64,000 nt of DNA. Origin: Aquimarina sp. BL5 (lineage in GTDB: Bacteria > Bacteroidota > Bacteroidia > Flavobacteriales > Flavobacteriaceae). The notes under the pieces were generated by a model. The model was not told the origin of the DNA. It did no database searches and saw only the letters and a list, made by a program, of their open reading frames with translations. Position numbers and translations under genes: made by a program. Shown piece after piece: positions 34,594 through 43,964 of this stretch; positions within the stretch are counted from its first letter, which is position 1; the number at the start of each line of letters is the position of its first letter. Location: positions 1,697,501-1,761,500 of the forward strand of contig NZ_CP031963.1 in the NCBI RefSeq assembly GCF_003443675.1. Direction: 5' to 3'.

Positions 34594-35562
34594 CTAAGCA
34601 GAAACCTCCTCACCAGTTTCTACAGTGGCTAGATATCTTTCTGCATCTAATGCCGCCATACAACCTGTACCAGCTGCGGTAACCGCTTGTCTATATTCTT
34701 TATCCTGAACATCACCTGAGGCGAATACACCTGGAATATTGGTTTTAGTAGATTTACCTTCTGTAATAATATATCCGGTATCATCCATATCGATCTGACC
34801 TTTAAAAATATCTGTATTAGGTTTATGACCAATCGCAATAAACAATCCAGTAATAGCTATCTCAGATTTCTCTCCCGTTTGGTTATTCACCATTCGTAAA
34901 CCTTCCACTACTTGATCTCCAACAACCTCATCAACTTCTGTATTATATAATACTTTAAGATTAGGTGTGTTATTCACACGATGCTGCATCGCTTTAGACG
35001 CTCTCATATAATCTTTACGCACCAACATAGTAACGCTAGAACAAATATTAGAAAGATATGTAGCTTCTTCTGCTGCAGTATCTCCAGCACCAACGATAGC
35101 AACGTCCTGACCTTTATAAAAGAATCCATCACAAACTGCACAAGCAGAAACTCCACCTCCACGTAATTTCTGTTCACTAGGCAATCCTAAATATTTAGCA
35201 GTTGCACCCGTAGAGATAATAACAGCTTCAGCTTCAATCTCTTTCGTATTATCAACAGTAACTTTATGGATTCCTCCTACTTCCTCACTAAATTTCACAG
35301 AAGTAACCATTCCGATACGTACTTCCGTACCAAATCGTTCCGCTTGCTGTTGTAATTGCACCATCATTGTTGGCCCATCAATACCTTCAGGATATCCTGG
35401 GAAATTATCCACCTCTGTAGTGGTAGTTAACTGTCCTCCTGGCTCCATACCAGTATACATAATGGGCTTAAGATCTGCACGTGCTGCGTAAATTGCTGCA
35501 GTATATCCTGCTGGTCCTGAACCTATAATTAGGCATTTTATTCTTTCTATTGTATCTGACAT
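34594..35562 (-). CDS. trxB: Thioredoxin-disulfide reductase
   Basis: 322 residues, the normal length. FAD-binding GSGPAGYTAAIYAARA lies at ~14-29, the redox-active CAVC at residues 141-144, an NADPH-binding GAGDTAAEEA near ~158-167 and a C-terminal FASGDVQD FAD contact. It reduces thioredoxin with NADPH in the cytoplasm. Monocistronic on the minus strand. Confidence 0.96.
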   Translation of the reverse strand: MSDTIERIKCLIIGSGPAGYTAAIYAARADLKPIMYTGMEPGGQLTTTTEVDNFPGYPEGIDGPTMMVQLQQQAERFGTEVRIGMVTSVKFSEEVGGIHKVTVDNTKEIEAEAVIISTGATAKYLGLPSEQKLRGGGVSACAVCDGFFYKGQDVAIVGAGDTAAEEATYLSNICSSVTMLVRKDYMRASKAMQHRVNNTPNLKVLYNTEVDEVVGDQVVEGLRMVNNQTGEKSEIAITGLFIAIGHKPNTDIFKGQIDMDDTGYIITEGKSTKTNIPGVFASGDVQDKEYRQAVTAAGTGCMAALDAERYLATVETGEEVSA

Positions 35563-35697
35563 AATCTTTTTCGGTTTATCTGATGTAAAAGTAGCAATTT
35601 GAAGAGAAACCTTACAGTAAAGTTATTAAGAATTATTATAAGCTTGTAGACATCTTAAATAAATACTAAAATGAAAAACAATAACTCTCTACACATA

Positions 35698-35705
35698 TAT
35701 ATTTG
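35698..35705 (+). promoter_or_regulatory. Bacteroidota -7 element for the TPR-HTH regulator
   Basis: TATATTTG fits the consensus exactly, 21 bases before the GTG start at 35726. A -33 TTG at standard distance is not evident. Confidence 0.5.
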
Positions 35706-35725
35706 TAAACAAATCAACTAATACC

Positions 35726-37411
35726 GTGCGAAACCTTCTCTTTCTTATTATTTTAATTATTAATTCGGGTATATATTCTCAAAACAAAAAAGTAGATAGC
35801 CTTAGATTAAAATTAAATTCGCACACTGCTCAGGATACTAAAAAGGTTGATTTATTAAATGAGACTGGTTTCGAATATTGGATAATCGACCCTAACGAAT
35901 CTTTAAAATACGGAGAAAAAGCATTAATGCTCTCTAAAAAATTAAAATATGATGCTGGTGTTGCCGTGGCAAATCGGATTATTGGAGTAGCATATTGGGC
36001 ACAAGGCAATCAGAACGAAGCATTATTATATCTTACTCAATCTCAGAAAAAATTTAAAAGCAACGATGATCAAGAAGGTATTGCGAACACTATGCTTAAT
36101 ATCGGAATGGTGTATGCAGATCTTAAAGAATATGATAAGGCCTTGAAAAACTATAACATTGCTATTGATAATTTTACCGCGTTAAATCTCTCAAGCCGCA
36201 TTGCTACTACATTTACAAAAATAGGAACTATCCATATCGAAAAAGGGAACCTTAATGATGCTCGAATATATATATCAGATGCTTTAAAACTTCACACTAA
36301 GAATAATTTTCAATATGGAATTGCAGAAGCTCATAACCGTTTAGGAATTCTTTACTTAGAAGAAAAGGAGCTTGCTCAAGCAAAATATCACATAGAAAGA
36401 TCTATTTCTGTGGGTAAAAAGATAGGTGATGAAGATGGTATGATAAGTAACTTAATCCAATACGGTAAACTACTAAGACTCGAAAACAACTTTGAAGCTG
36501 CGGAGATTCACCTTAATTTAGGTCTTAAAAGAGCTAAAAACAATAATCTAAAGAAACATGAATTGCTTGCCTATAAAGAGCTAAAAGAACTTAGAACACA
36601 ACAAGAAAAACCTAAAGAAGCATTGGTTTTTTATGATTTATACTCAAACCTAAAAGATTCGATCTTTAATACTGAAAAATCTAAGCAGATTGCCTATCTC
36701 GAGTTTAAAAATCAACTGGAACAACAAGAGAAAGAGCTCGAATTCCTTCAAGAAAAAGAAAAAACAGATGTTTTAATTAAATGGAGTCTTGCCTTTGGTA
36801 TTCTCATATTATTAACAAGTAGTCTTCTAATTCTAACCAACATAAAACAACGTTCTAGAAAAAATAGAGAGTTATTAGAAAAAAGTAACGAACTTTTACA
36901 ATCCAAAGAAGCGCTAAATCAACAAGCACTGGAAAATTCAAAACTAAAACAACAGGAGTTAAAACAGCAACTTGAGTTTAAAAACAAAGAACTTGCCTCC
37001 TATGCAATCAATTTTGTTCAAAAAAATGAACTATTGCAAAATCTGCGAAGTACAGCGCAACTGGCAAAAAAGTCAACCCCAAAAGAAAAGGATAAATTAA
37101 TAGATCAACTAAACAAAACCATTCAACAAAACTTAAGTATTGATAGAGATTGGGAGGATTTTAAACGTTTTTTTGAAGAAGTACACGTTGATTTTTATAA
37201 GAAACTAAAAGCTAAACATCCAGAATTAAGTGCAAACGATCTAAAAATTTGTTCGTTAACGAGATTAAATCTTAATATTAAAGAAACCGCAAGTATCCTC
37301 GGTATTTCTCCTGAGAGTGCTAAGACTGCACGTTATAGACTACGTAAAAAGCTTGAATTACATCAAAATCAAGAAATCTTTACATATTTATTGGCATTAG
37401 AAAACGAATAA
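35726..37411 (+). CDS. TPR-containing regulator with LuxR/sigma-4-like HTH
   Basis: 561 residues with a GTG start. Signal peptide (NLLFLIILIINSGIYSQ), about seven TPR repeats (~45-320; e.g. NTMLNIGMVYADLKEYDKAL), a transmembrane helix (~352-370, WSLAFGILILLTSSLLIL), a coiled coil and a C-terminal helix-turn-helix. The last comprises LSANDLKICSLTRLNLNIKE and TASILGISPESAKTARYRLR. The arrangement suggests periplasmic sensing with a cytoplasmic DNA-binding module. Regulon unknown. Confidence 0.88.
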   Translation: MRNLLFLIILIINSGIYSQNKKVDSLRLKLNSHTAQDTKKVDLLNETGFEYWIIDPNESLKYGEKALMLSKKLKYDAGVAVANRIIGVAYWAQGNQNEALLYLTQSQKKFKSNDDQEGIANTMLNIGMVYADLKEYDKALKNYNIAIDNFTALNLSSRIATTFTKIGTIHIEKGNLNDARIYISDALKLHTKNNFQYGIAEAHNRLGILYLEEKELAQAKYHIERSISVGKKIGDEDGMISNLIQYGKLLRLENNFEAAEIHLNLGLKRAKNNNLKKHELLAYKELKELRTQQEKPKEALVFYDLYSNLKDSIFNTEKSKQIAYLEFKNQLEQQEKELEFLQEKEKTDVLIKWSLAFGILILLTSSLLILTNIKQRSRKNRELLEKSNELLQSKEALNQQALENSKLKQQELKQQLEFKNKELASYAINFVQKNELLQNLRSTAQLAKKSTPKEKDKLIDQLNKTIQQNLSIDRDWEDFKRFFEEVHVDFYKKLKAKHPELSANDLKICSLTRLNLNIKETASILGISPESAKTARYRLRKKLELHQNQEIFTYLLALENE

Positions 37412-37622
37412 TCCAGTATGTGCTACGCAATTTTCAAGTATTTCAGGAAAACACACCTATAAAATACACACATATAAATTACTAAAAATAAGCATTTTAT
37501 ATTTCGATGTCTACCTACTGTACACTTCTTATTAACATAATTAGTGCATCTGTCTACTTTTAATAAAAAGACTGCCTACTTACCGTATACTCCATTTATT
37601 AGCAGTGACTTATCCTCTTACA

Positions 37623-37630
37623 TACTTTTG
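37623..37630 (+). promoter_or_regulatory. Probable -7 promoter element
   Basis: TACTTTTG fits TAnnTTTG exactly. Transcription from about 37637 would include the small open frame at 37675 and then the sterol-desaturase-family gene. Confidence 0.45.
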
Positions 37631-37674
37631 ATCCCGGAAAACAAAACGAATTATTAATTCTTAAAAACTTGAAA

Positions 37675-37779
37675 ATGTTGAGGAATAAAAGAAACAAAGA
37701 ACCATATACATCAAAAAGGTGTTGGGTGAGAAAACAAATTGAATTGAAGAATAAGTTATATCACAAAAACATAGAATAA
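37675..37779 (+). CDS. 34-codon upstream open frame, translationally coupled
   Basis: The frame encodes a basic 34-residue peptide (starts MLRNKRNKEPYTSKRCWVRK) and ends TAA at 37777-37779, overlapping the ATG of the next gene by one base (TAATG). It lies between a -7 promoter element and that gene. It could be a leader peptide, but no conservation evidence is available. Confidence 0.35.
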   Translation: MLRNKRNKEPYTSKRCWVRKQIELKNKLYHKNIE

Positions 37780-38555
37780 TGGAAGAGTTGTTTATGAATT
37801 TACCATCTATATCAGCAATCATACTAGATCCTATCTCGCTGGTTATTATAGGAATCTATGTAGCATTAATGATTTGGGAAGCAGTAGCTCCAGCTCGTGA
37901 ATTACCAAAAGTAAAATACTGGAAACTAAAAGGATTGGTCTCTTTTGCTACATTCTTCTTACTCTCTTCTTATCTTCCTCTGATTTGGGATAATTATTTA
38001 ATAGAATACCAAATTTTTGATCTTACAGGATTAGGTGTCTTTGGGGGAGCAGTTTTTGGATTTGTTATATATGAATTCGCATTATACGTATGGCACAGAG
38101 CAATGCATGCAAGTGACTTCTTATGGAAAGTCTTTCACCAGATGCATCATAGTATAGAACGCATGGATTCTTATAGTGCATTCTACTTCAGTCCGATGGA
38201 TATGATCGGATTTACATTTCTAGGGAGTTTTTGCTTTACTATTATCGCTGGATTTGACCCTAAAGCCGTAGTAATTATAATTCTGATTACTAATTTCTTT
38301 GCCATTGTACAGCATTGTAATATCAGCACTCCGTATTGGATTGGATACCTAGTTCAGCGACCAGAAGGACACACCTACCATCATAAAAAAGGAGTGCACG
38401 CCTATAACTATTCTGACTTATCCTTTATCGATATGTTATTTGGCACTTTTAACAATCCAAAAGTACATCCCAAAGAATCTGGGTTTTATTCCGGAGGATC
38501 TGACAAAATTGTGGATATGATACTTTTCAGAGATATCAATAAAAAAAATAGTTAA
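37779..38555 (+). CDS. Sterol desaturase / fatty acid hydroxylase superfamily protein
   Basis: 258 residues with four or five hydrophobic helices. The three histidine clusters of the di-iron membrane hydroxylases are present: HRAMH (~106), HQMHH (~120) and GHTYHHKKG (~205). It would hydroxylate or desaturate a lipid substrate using O2 at the inner membrane. It is not a CrtZ carotene hydroxylase by its motif spacing, and no carotenoid gene is adjacent, so the substrate is unknown. Confidence 0.88.
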   Translation: MEELFMNLPSISAIILDPISLVIIGIYVALMIWEAVAPARELPKVKYWKLKGLVSFATFFLLSSYLPLIWDNYLIEYQIFDLTGLGVFGGAVFGFVIYEFALYVWHRAMHASDFLWKVFHQMHHSIERMDSYSAFYFSPMDMIGFTFLGSFCFTIIAGFDPKAVVIIILITNFFAIVQHCNISTPYWIGYLVQRPEGHTYHHKKGVHAYNYSDLSFIDMLFGTFNNPKVHPKESGFYSGGSDKIVDMILFRDINKKNS

Positions 38556-38564
38556 GTCGTGATA

Positions 38565-38609
38565 AAATTGTTCTGGGTTTTTGTTTTGTCCAAAAACCCA
38601 GAACAATTT
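38565..38609 (+). terminator. Strong terminator
   Basis: An approximately 18-bp stem (aaattgttctgggttttt with complement) around an 8-base loop, directly after the desaturase-family stop. Confidence 0.85.
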
Positions 38610-38626
38610 CTATTAAAAAATAAGTT

Positions 38627-39046
38627 ATGAATACACCATTAAAAAAATATAAAAAGTATTGGACTCAATTCCTTAACAAAAGGTCATTGTTTAGCGCTAT
38701 TATCTATAGTTTACTATTGTTATTAATCATTTCTTCGGGAACATTAAATACAATCGAATTGTTATACTTAGAAATATACAATGCTACCCTATTTTATATT
38801 ATCCTGAACATGATACTTTTTTCCAAAGATGTTTTACAAACTAAGTCTGATTTACTTTTCTCAAATGAGTTAATCGAAATACTTATGATTATCGTATTAG
38901 CAGCCATACTTATCATCTCTTTATACCTATCAAAGGATAGTATAAATGCTTTCGAGATAAGCCAGGTGATTGTAAAAGTTAATGCAACGTTTGTTGTTCT
39001 TATTTCATTATTCATATCTGGGAGAACTAGGTCGGTCCTCAATTAA
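38627..39046 (+). CDS. Small membrane protein, unknown
   Basis: 139 residues with about four hydrophobic helices (FSAIIYSLLLLLIISSGT, LFYIILNMILF, IEILMIIVLAAILIISLYL, VNATFVVLISLFISG). No family recognised. It starts just after a terminator and precedes the YdhR-like gene by 44 bp. Confidence 0.65.
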   Translation: MNTPLKKYKKYWTQFLNKRSLFSAIIYSLLLLLIISSGTLNTIELLYLEIYNATLFYIILNMILFSKDVLQTKSDLLFSNELIEILMIIVLAAILIISLYLSKDSINAFEISQVIVKVNATFVVLISLFISGRTRSVLN

Positions 39047-39090
39047 ATAAAACCTAAAACGGAATACTTAATCCCATAATTAAAAACCTT

Positions 39091-39429
39091 GTGGAGGAAA
39101 AAGCAATAGTCAATGTTCAATTTAAATCATATTTATCACAGCAAAGGTTGCAGAAAATTTCTAGCAACTATATGGATACGATGGCGAATGTAGAAGGGCT
39201 TATCAAAAAATACTATTATATAAATACAGAAACCAAAACTATCGGAGGAACCTATCTTTTTGATGATATAAAATTAGCAAGAGATTATATTCGTTATTTT
39301 CTAGTAAAAGGAATCGGATTGAAATACGGAATCATCCCAGATACACTAAAAATGCAAACAGGAATTATACAAATGGAAATAGAAGGGAAAAACACTAAAT
39401 ATCGATCGGAAAATAAAAATTCGGATTAG
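39091..39429 (+). CDS. YdhR-like putative monooxygenase
   Basis: 112 residues with a GTG start. A ferredoxin-like alpha/beta fold typical of the YdhR family is suggested by NVEGLIKKYYYINTETKTIG and GTYLFDDIKLARDYIRYFL. The remaining C-terminal tail is polar. It could be a cofactor-free small-molecule monooxygenase; only the fold is supported. Confidence 0.65.
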   Translation: MEEKAIVNVQFKSYLSQQRLQKISSNYMDTMANVEGLIKKYYYINTETKTIGGTYLFDDIKLARDYIRYFLVKGIGLKYGIIPDTLKMQTGIIQMEIEGKNTKYRSENKNSD

Positions 39430-39460
39430 ATATCCTACATTTATTCCAAAATAGAGAAAA

Positions 39461-40081
39461 ATGACACTTTTCGATACTTTAGATATTTTGGGAACAATTG
39501 CCTTTGCTATTTCGGGAGCATTGAGCGCTATGAATAGAAGATTAGATCTTTTCGGAATCTTTATTATCGCTTTTGTAACTGCTATTGGTGGAGGAACACT
39601 GAGAGATGTACTTATAGGGGCAACACCGGTATCATGGATGCAAAACACTGTAAACTTGTATCTTATTGGAGGCGTTACTGGTGTATCTATCATCCTTAGG
39701 AATAAATTAGATTATCTTAAAAAATCCCTCTTCTTATTTGATACAATAGGACTAGGGATTTTTACAATTATAGGAGTAGAAACAGGAATACAAACAAACC
39801 TTGATCCTATTATATCTGTTGCTTTAGGAACCATGACCGGATGTTTTGGAGGAGTTATCAGAGATATTTTATGTAATGAAATTCCGGTGATTTTCAGAAA
39901 AGAGGTATATGCTACAGTTTCTATAGCCGGTGGAATTTGTTTTATGATCTTATATTCTCTAAACGTACCTGTCAATATCATATATATAACTACCACGTTA
40001 TTGATTATTATCATACGCTTAATAGTAGTGAAATATAAAGTTTCGCTGCCCAATTTTACGGTTAGAAATCAGAAAAGTTAA
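39461..40081 (+). CDS. TRIC-type cation channel family protein (UPF0126)
   Basis: 206 residues and seven predicted helices in two homologous halves, each with the family motif: GTIAFAISGALSAM then AIGGGTLRDVL, and GLGIFTIIGVETG then GCFGGVIRDILCNEIP. The two Gly-Gly-Gly/Arg-Asp motifs are diagnostic. Prokaryotic TRIC proteins conduct monovalent cations. Confidence 0.92.
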   Translation: MTLFDTLDILGTIAFAISGALSAMNRRLDLFGIFIIAFVTAIGGGTLRDVLIGATPVSWMQNTVNLYLIGGVTGVSIILRNKLDYLKKSLFLFDTIGLGIFTIIGVETGIQTNLDPIISVALGTMTGCFGGVIRDILCNEIPVIFRKEVYATVSIAGGICFMILYSLNVPVNIIYITTTLLIIIIRLIVVKYKVSLPNFTVRNQKS

Positions 40082-40141
40082 TCATATCCACCCATAATAA
40101 TAAAATGATTATTATATTTCTACTATTTAATATTCAAGACA

Positions 40142-40552
40142 ATGAACCATAATTTAGACCTCAACGATTCAGAATTCGAAAAACAATTTAGAGATGGTAT
40201 TCTTGCCCCCTCATTGTTTAATCATGAAGCTCACTTGAGATTAGCGTGGATACATGTTTCTAAATACGGAGTTGATACTGCTTGCAAAGAAATTTCTAAC
40301 CAAATTTTAGCCTATGTGACTCAATTAGGCGAAACGGATAAATTTAATAAGACTCTTACCATTGCTGCAGTTAGAACTGTGAATCACTTCTTACTAAAAT
40401 CTAAATCAAATAGTTTCCAGGATTTCATTACTGAGTTCCCCAGATTGAAGTATAATTTTAAAGATTTGCTGGACTCTCATTACGGTTTTGATATATTTAA
40501 TTCTGAAAAGGCCAAGACACATTATGTAGAGCCAGATTTATTACCCTTTTAA
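40142..40552 (+). CDS. Conserved hypothetical cytoplasmic protein
   Basis: 136 residues, helical, without signal or membrane segment. Noticeable are FNHEAHLRLAWIHVSKYG and TIAAVRTVNHFL. The His-rich motif is intact, but I do not recognise a named family or function. Transcribed with or just before the Crp-like regulator. Confidence 0.7.
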   Translation: MNHNLDLNDSEFEKQFRDGILAPSLFNHEAHLRLAWIHVSKYGVDTACKEISNQILAYVTQLGETDKFNKTLTIAAVRTVNHFLLKSKSNSFQDFITEFPRLKYNFKDLLDSHYGFDIFNSEKAKTHYVEPDLLPF

Positions 40553-40576
40553 TGAAATTATACTACAAGTAGCCTC

Positions 40577-40584
40577 TATATTTG
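40577..40584 (+). promoter_or_regulatory. -7 promoter element for the Crp-like regulator
   Basis: TATATTTG is a perfect consensus, 22 bases before the ATG at 40606. An open frame beginning upstream at 40582 would overlap this element, which supports choosing the later start. Confidence 0.55.
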
Positions 40585-40605
40585 TTTAAAAGTAATCAGA
40601 TCATT

Positions 40606-41175
40606 ATGGAAGAAAAATTATTAAAATCTTTTCAAGGATTTGCAAGCTTTTCTGAACAAGAAGCATCACTTATCATCAGTAAAACAAAGCTGAGAAATTT
40701 TCGTAAAAAAGAAACTCTATTGAAGACTGGTGAAACCTGCAGTGCGTTTTATTTTATTGTAGAAGGTGCTATACGCCAGTATAGAACTACCGAAGATCTT
40801 GATGAAATTACACTAAACTTGTATCTAGAAAATAATTGGGTACTGGAGCATCAAAGCTTCACCTCCCAAAAACCATCTACAACAACTATTCAGGCTTTTG
40901 AAGATTGTACAGTCTATGAGCTAGAAATGCAAGCCATCCATGAATTGATAGGACGATCACCTTCTTTTTTTCAATTAGGTAAAATATTAGAACAACCATT
41001 ACGAGGAATTGAATTATACCAAAATCTACCAACACCAGAAGAAAAGTATAGAGCGATACTAAAACATAATCCTCTACTAATTCAGAAATTTCCTTTAAAA
41101 TATATAGCATCTTATTTAAAAATCACCCCCGAAACCTTAAGCAGGGTTCGAAATAAATTAAGCAAGCCTTCCTAA
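40606..41175 (+). CDS. Crp/Fnr-family transcriptional regulator
   Basis: 189 residues from the ATG at 40606 (MEEKLLKSFQGFASF). A cyclic-nucleotide-binding-like beta-roll (~25-115) contains KKETLLKTGETCSAFYFIVE and GAIRQYRT. A compact winged HTH lies at the C-terminus (KYIASYLKITPETLSRVRNK). The cNMP pocket residues are not well matched, as is usual in Bacteroidota members. Regulates an unknown set of genes. Confidence 0.88.
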   Translation: MEEKLLKSFQGFASFSEQEASLIISKTKLRNFRKKETLLKTGETCSAFYFIVEGAIRQYRTTEDLDEITLNLYLENNWVLEHQSFTSQKPSTTTIQAFEDCTVYELEMQAIHELIGRSPSFFQLGKILEQPLRGIELYQNLPTPEEKYRAILKHNPLLIQKFPLKYIASYLKITPETLSRVRNKLSKPS

Positions 41176-41249
41176 TTTCTTGATTTGGATCAAGTGCTCC
41201 TTCCTTAGTAAAAAGCCAAATTTGATTTTCGTACTAAAACATAAAAGTT

Positions 41250-41888
41250 ATGCAAAATCAATTAGAAAAAAGTGCAGGTTTGGCACTCATTATCGGTTCA
41301 ATTTTAGTTATCATCACCATGGTATTTCACCCTGTTGGTGGTAATTTCGAACACTTATTAAAAATATCAAAAATGGCTATTATCTCTCATGGGCTGGCCA
41401 TTATTTCAATTCCTATACTCGCATTCGGGTTTTGGGGATTAACGGTTCGATTAGGTAAAAACGATAGTCTCTCTTTACTAGGGTTTATAATAATGTTATT
41501 TGGATTACTAGCAGGAATGTTGGCGGCTGCTATTAATGGATTAGCTTTACCATTTTTTATTAAACAATACCAAGATCAATCTGTAGAGATCATAACACAA
41601 ATTAATCACATCATACATTATGGGTTTGCACTAAATAAGGCTATGGATTATATTTTTATTGCGTCTTGTTGCTTCGCAATCGTATTATGGTCAATTATCA
41701 TTATCAAAAAGTCAACCCTACCCAAATGGATAGCTTATCTGGGATTATTATTGGGTATTGCTGCAATCATGTTAATGTTGTCTAATGTAGCTTTTACAAA
41801 TCTTTATAGTTTTAGAATATTTATTGCAGGATTGGTAAGTTGGATTATTGTAACAGGGTATGCTATTACAAAAACAAAAAACACCTAA
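41250..41888 (+). CDS. Six-helix membrane protein, unknown
   Basis: 212 residues with about six hydrophobic helices (ALIIGSILVIITMVF, LAIISIPILAFGFWGL, LGFIIMLFGLLAGMLAAAIN, YIFIASCCFAIVLWSIII, IAYLGLLLGIAAIMLML, IAGLVSWIIVTGYAI). The plan resembles DUF4386-type proteins such as the one at 48041, but identity is low. Directly follows the Crp-like gene and may be its target. Confidence 0.65.
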   Translation: MQNQLEKSAGLALIIGSILVIITMVFHPVGGNFEHLLKISKMAIISHGLAIISIPILAFGFWGLTVRLGKNDSLSLLGFIIMLFGLLAGMLAAAINGLALPFFIKQYQDQSVEIITQINHIIHYGFALNKAMDYIFIASCCFAIVLWSIIIIKKSTLPKWIAYLGLLLGIAAIMLMLSNVAFTNLYSFRIFIAGLVSWIIVTGYAITKTKNT

Positions 41889-42032
41889 GTTAACGCTTGT
41901 TTAGAAGTCAATTACTATTTTAATTATCTGGTTATTTAATAGTTTATCTATTGGTAAAAATAACCAGATAATTTCTTTGGAAATCCATACTTTTTAGGCT
42001 ATGTTCGTAGTTTCAGAAAAGAATTTTACACA

Positions 42033-43226
42033 ATGATCATAGAACCTAGAACTCGCGGATTCATTTGCCTAACTGCACATCCAAAAGGGTGCGAACAAAA
42101 TGTAATAAACCAAATAAATTATATTAAATCCAAAGGGACCATAGACGGACCAAAAAAAGTACTTGTTATTGGTGCTTCTACAGGTTTTGGTTTAGCTTCC
42201 AGAATAACCAGTGCATTTGGTGCTAATGCCGCTACGATTGGTGTGTTTTTAGAAAAACCTCCTAAACCAAACAGACCAGCTTCTCCAGGATGGTATAATA
42301 GTGCTGCTTTTGAAACACAGGCTCATAAAGCTGGATTATATGCTAAGAGTATTAACGGAGATGCTTTTTCTAATGAAATTAAACAACAAACTATAGAACT
42401 CATCAAACAAGATCTTGGACAAATAGATTTAGTTATTTATAGTTTAGCCTCACCAGTAAGGGTACATCCAGAAACTGGAGTAAAACACAAATCTGTTTTA
42501 AAACCGATTGGTGATACTTATATTAATAAAACAGTAGATTTTCATACTGGAGACATATCTCAGGTATCCATTGAACCTGCTACAGAAGAAGATATAGAAA
42601 ACACTGTGACAGTAATGGGTGGAGAAGATTGGCAGTTCTGGATTGATGCGTTACAAAAAGAAAATTTATTAGCTCCAGAAGCTAAAACTGTCGCCTACTC
42701 ATATATCGGCCCAAAACTTACCGAACCTGTTTACAGAAAAGGAACTATCGGCAGCGCTAAAGATCATTTAGAAGCTACTGCATTTGACATTACCAAATCG
42801 CTTAATGGTATTAATGGAAAAGCATATGTTTCTGTAAATAAAGCACTAGTTACTCAAGCTAGTTCAGCTATTCCGGTAATTCCTCTATATATTTCTCTGT
42901 TATACAAAATAATGAAGGAAAATAACATCCACGAAGGTTGTATAGAGCAAATGCAACGATTGTTTGCGGATAGATTATATAGTGGTGACGACATTGCCAC
43001 CGATGATCAAGGTAGAATACGTGTTGATGATTGGGAAATGCGAGAAGATATTCAGGCTAAAATAAAAGAATTATGGGATAATGCTACAACTGAAACCTTA
43101 GCAACTATAGGTGATCTAGAAGGATATAGTAATGATTTCTTTAATCTATTTGGATTTAAGGTAGCTGGAGTAGATTATGATCAAGATGTAAACGAAGTAG
43201 TAGAAATTCCTGGATTACAGTCTTAG
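42033..43226 (+). CDS. fabV: Enoyl-ACP/enoyl-CoA reductase, FabV type
   Basis: 397 residues, the normal length. It starts MIIEPRTRGFICLTAHPKGC as in FabV/TER enzymes. The NADH-binding GASTGFGLASRITSAFGA lies at ~48-65. The catalytic YX8K stretch (YIGPKLTEPVYRKG, then GSAKDHLE) is near 225-245. It catalyses the last step of each fatty-acid elongation cycle, or reduces short trans-2-enoyl-CoAs, using NADH in the cytoplasm. Followed by its own terminator. Confidence 0.95.
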   Translation: MIIEPRTRGFICLTAHPKGCEQNVINQINYIKSKGTIDGPKKVLVIGASTGFGLASRITSAFGANAATIGVFLEKPPKPNRPASPGWYNSAAFETQAHKAGLYAKSINGDAFSNEIKQQTIELIKQDLGQIDLVIYSLASPVRVHPETGVKHKSVLKPIGDTYINKTVDFHTGDISQVSIEPATEEDIENTVTVMGGEDWQFWIDALQKENLLAPEAKTVAYSYIGPKLTEPVYRKGTIGSAKDHLEATAFDITKSLNGINGKAYVSVNKALVTQASSAIPVIPLYISLLYKIMKENNIHEGCIEQMQRLFADRLYSGDDIATDDQGRIRVDDWEMREDIQAKIKELWDNATTETLATIGDLEGYSNDFFNLFGFKVAGVDYDQDVNEVVEIPGLQS

Positions 43227-43255
43227 TTTCTCCCTCTATATTTGTATAAAACGGC

Positions 43256-43290
43256 ATCCCCTTTATCATTGATTTAGGGGATTTTTCTTT
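43256..43290 (+). terminator. Terminator after fabV
   Basis: Stem atcccct/aggggat (43256-43262 and 43276-43282) with a 13-base loop and T-run. Confidence 0.75.
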
Positions 43291-43375
43291 TATATTTATA
43301 AACAAAAAGATTATATACGTAATGCTACATATATAAATATGTTTTGCGTAATTGGAGAAAATGACAAATATCTGA

Positions 43376-43843
43376 ATGAGAAACCTATTAATAATATCAC
43401 TAATATTTCTAATATTTGGATGTGCTAAAGAAAAAGAATTACCTATAAATCAAAGGGTCGAAAAATTTAAAGTTTCTGAATGCAGAACAGATTGTGGGAT
43501 TGAATCCATTGGAGTTCGGACCAATATGACTAGAAATAACAGCTTAAAAGTAAAATTAGGTTATATCGTAAACTGTTCTTGGAAAGAAGGGTATTTAAAA
43601 CATATTATTGAACGGAATGATACATTGATTATTGAGTTGGACAGGCCTCATTCTGATAATGGAGAGTATCCAATGACGCTTTGTAATTGTTTTATATATT
43701 TTGATTTTGTTATTAGAGATTATAATAAAATACCAAAAGCAATTCGCATTGTTGACTTGTTTGAGGATAATAAATATTGGGATGAAAAAACTCCTATAGA
43801 AATAGTAGATGATGTTGAAGAAGTTATTATTGATAAAACATAA
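43376..43843 (+). CDS. Small lipoprotein, unknown function
   Basis: 155 residues. Lipobox in MRNLLIISLIFLIFGC gives a lipid-anchored N-terminal Cys. The mature domain has further Cys (SECRTDCGIES, CNCFIY) and beta-strand character. No family recognised. It lies immediately before the IS110 element. Confidence 0.7.
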   Translation: MRNLLIISLIFLIFGCAKEKELPINQRVEKFKVSECRTDCGIESIGVRTNMTRNNSLKVKLGYIVNCSWKEGYLKHIIERNDTLIIELDRPHSDNGEYPMTLCNCFIYFDFVIRDYNKIPKAIRIVDLFEDNKYWDEKTPIEIVDDVEEVIIDKT

Positions 43844-43903
43844 ACCGCATACAAAACTATCTAACAATACATAGTCACCAAGTCAGCAATGTTTGTTATA
43901 CTT

Positions 43904-43960
43904 AACGTTAGCAGAAATTCTCCACATAAAGAAACTCTATTAATTTCTTTTGCTAACGTT
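43904..43960. repeat. Inverted repeat near the left end of the IS110 element
   Basis: Arms aacgttagcagaaattc (43904-43920) and aatttcttttgctaacgtt (43942-43960) pair imperfectly. The string acgttag recurs right after the transposase stop (45573-45579), so this region probably marks the left junction or pre-existing target sequence. Confidence 0.45.
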
Positions 43961-43964
43961 ACGA

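Noticed and set aside
37779..38555. CrtZ beta-carotene hydroxylase
   Set aside because: Histidine-box spacing and length fit the wider sterol desaturase family and no carotenoid gene is adjacent.
43904..43960. Integron attC site
   Set aside because: Size and dyad are suggestive but the core-site consensus (GTTRRRY) is not met and no integrase or cassette array is present.
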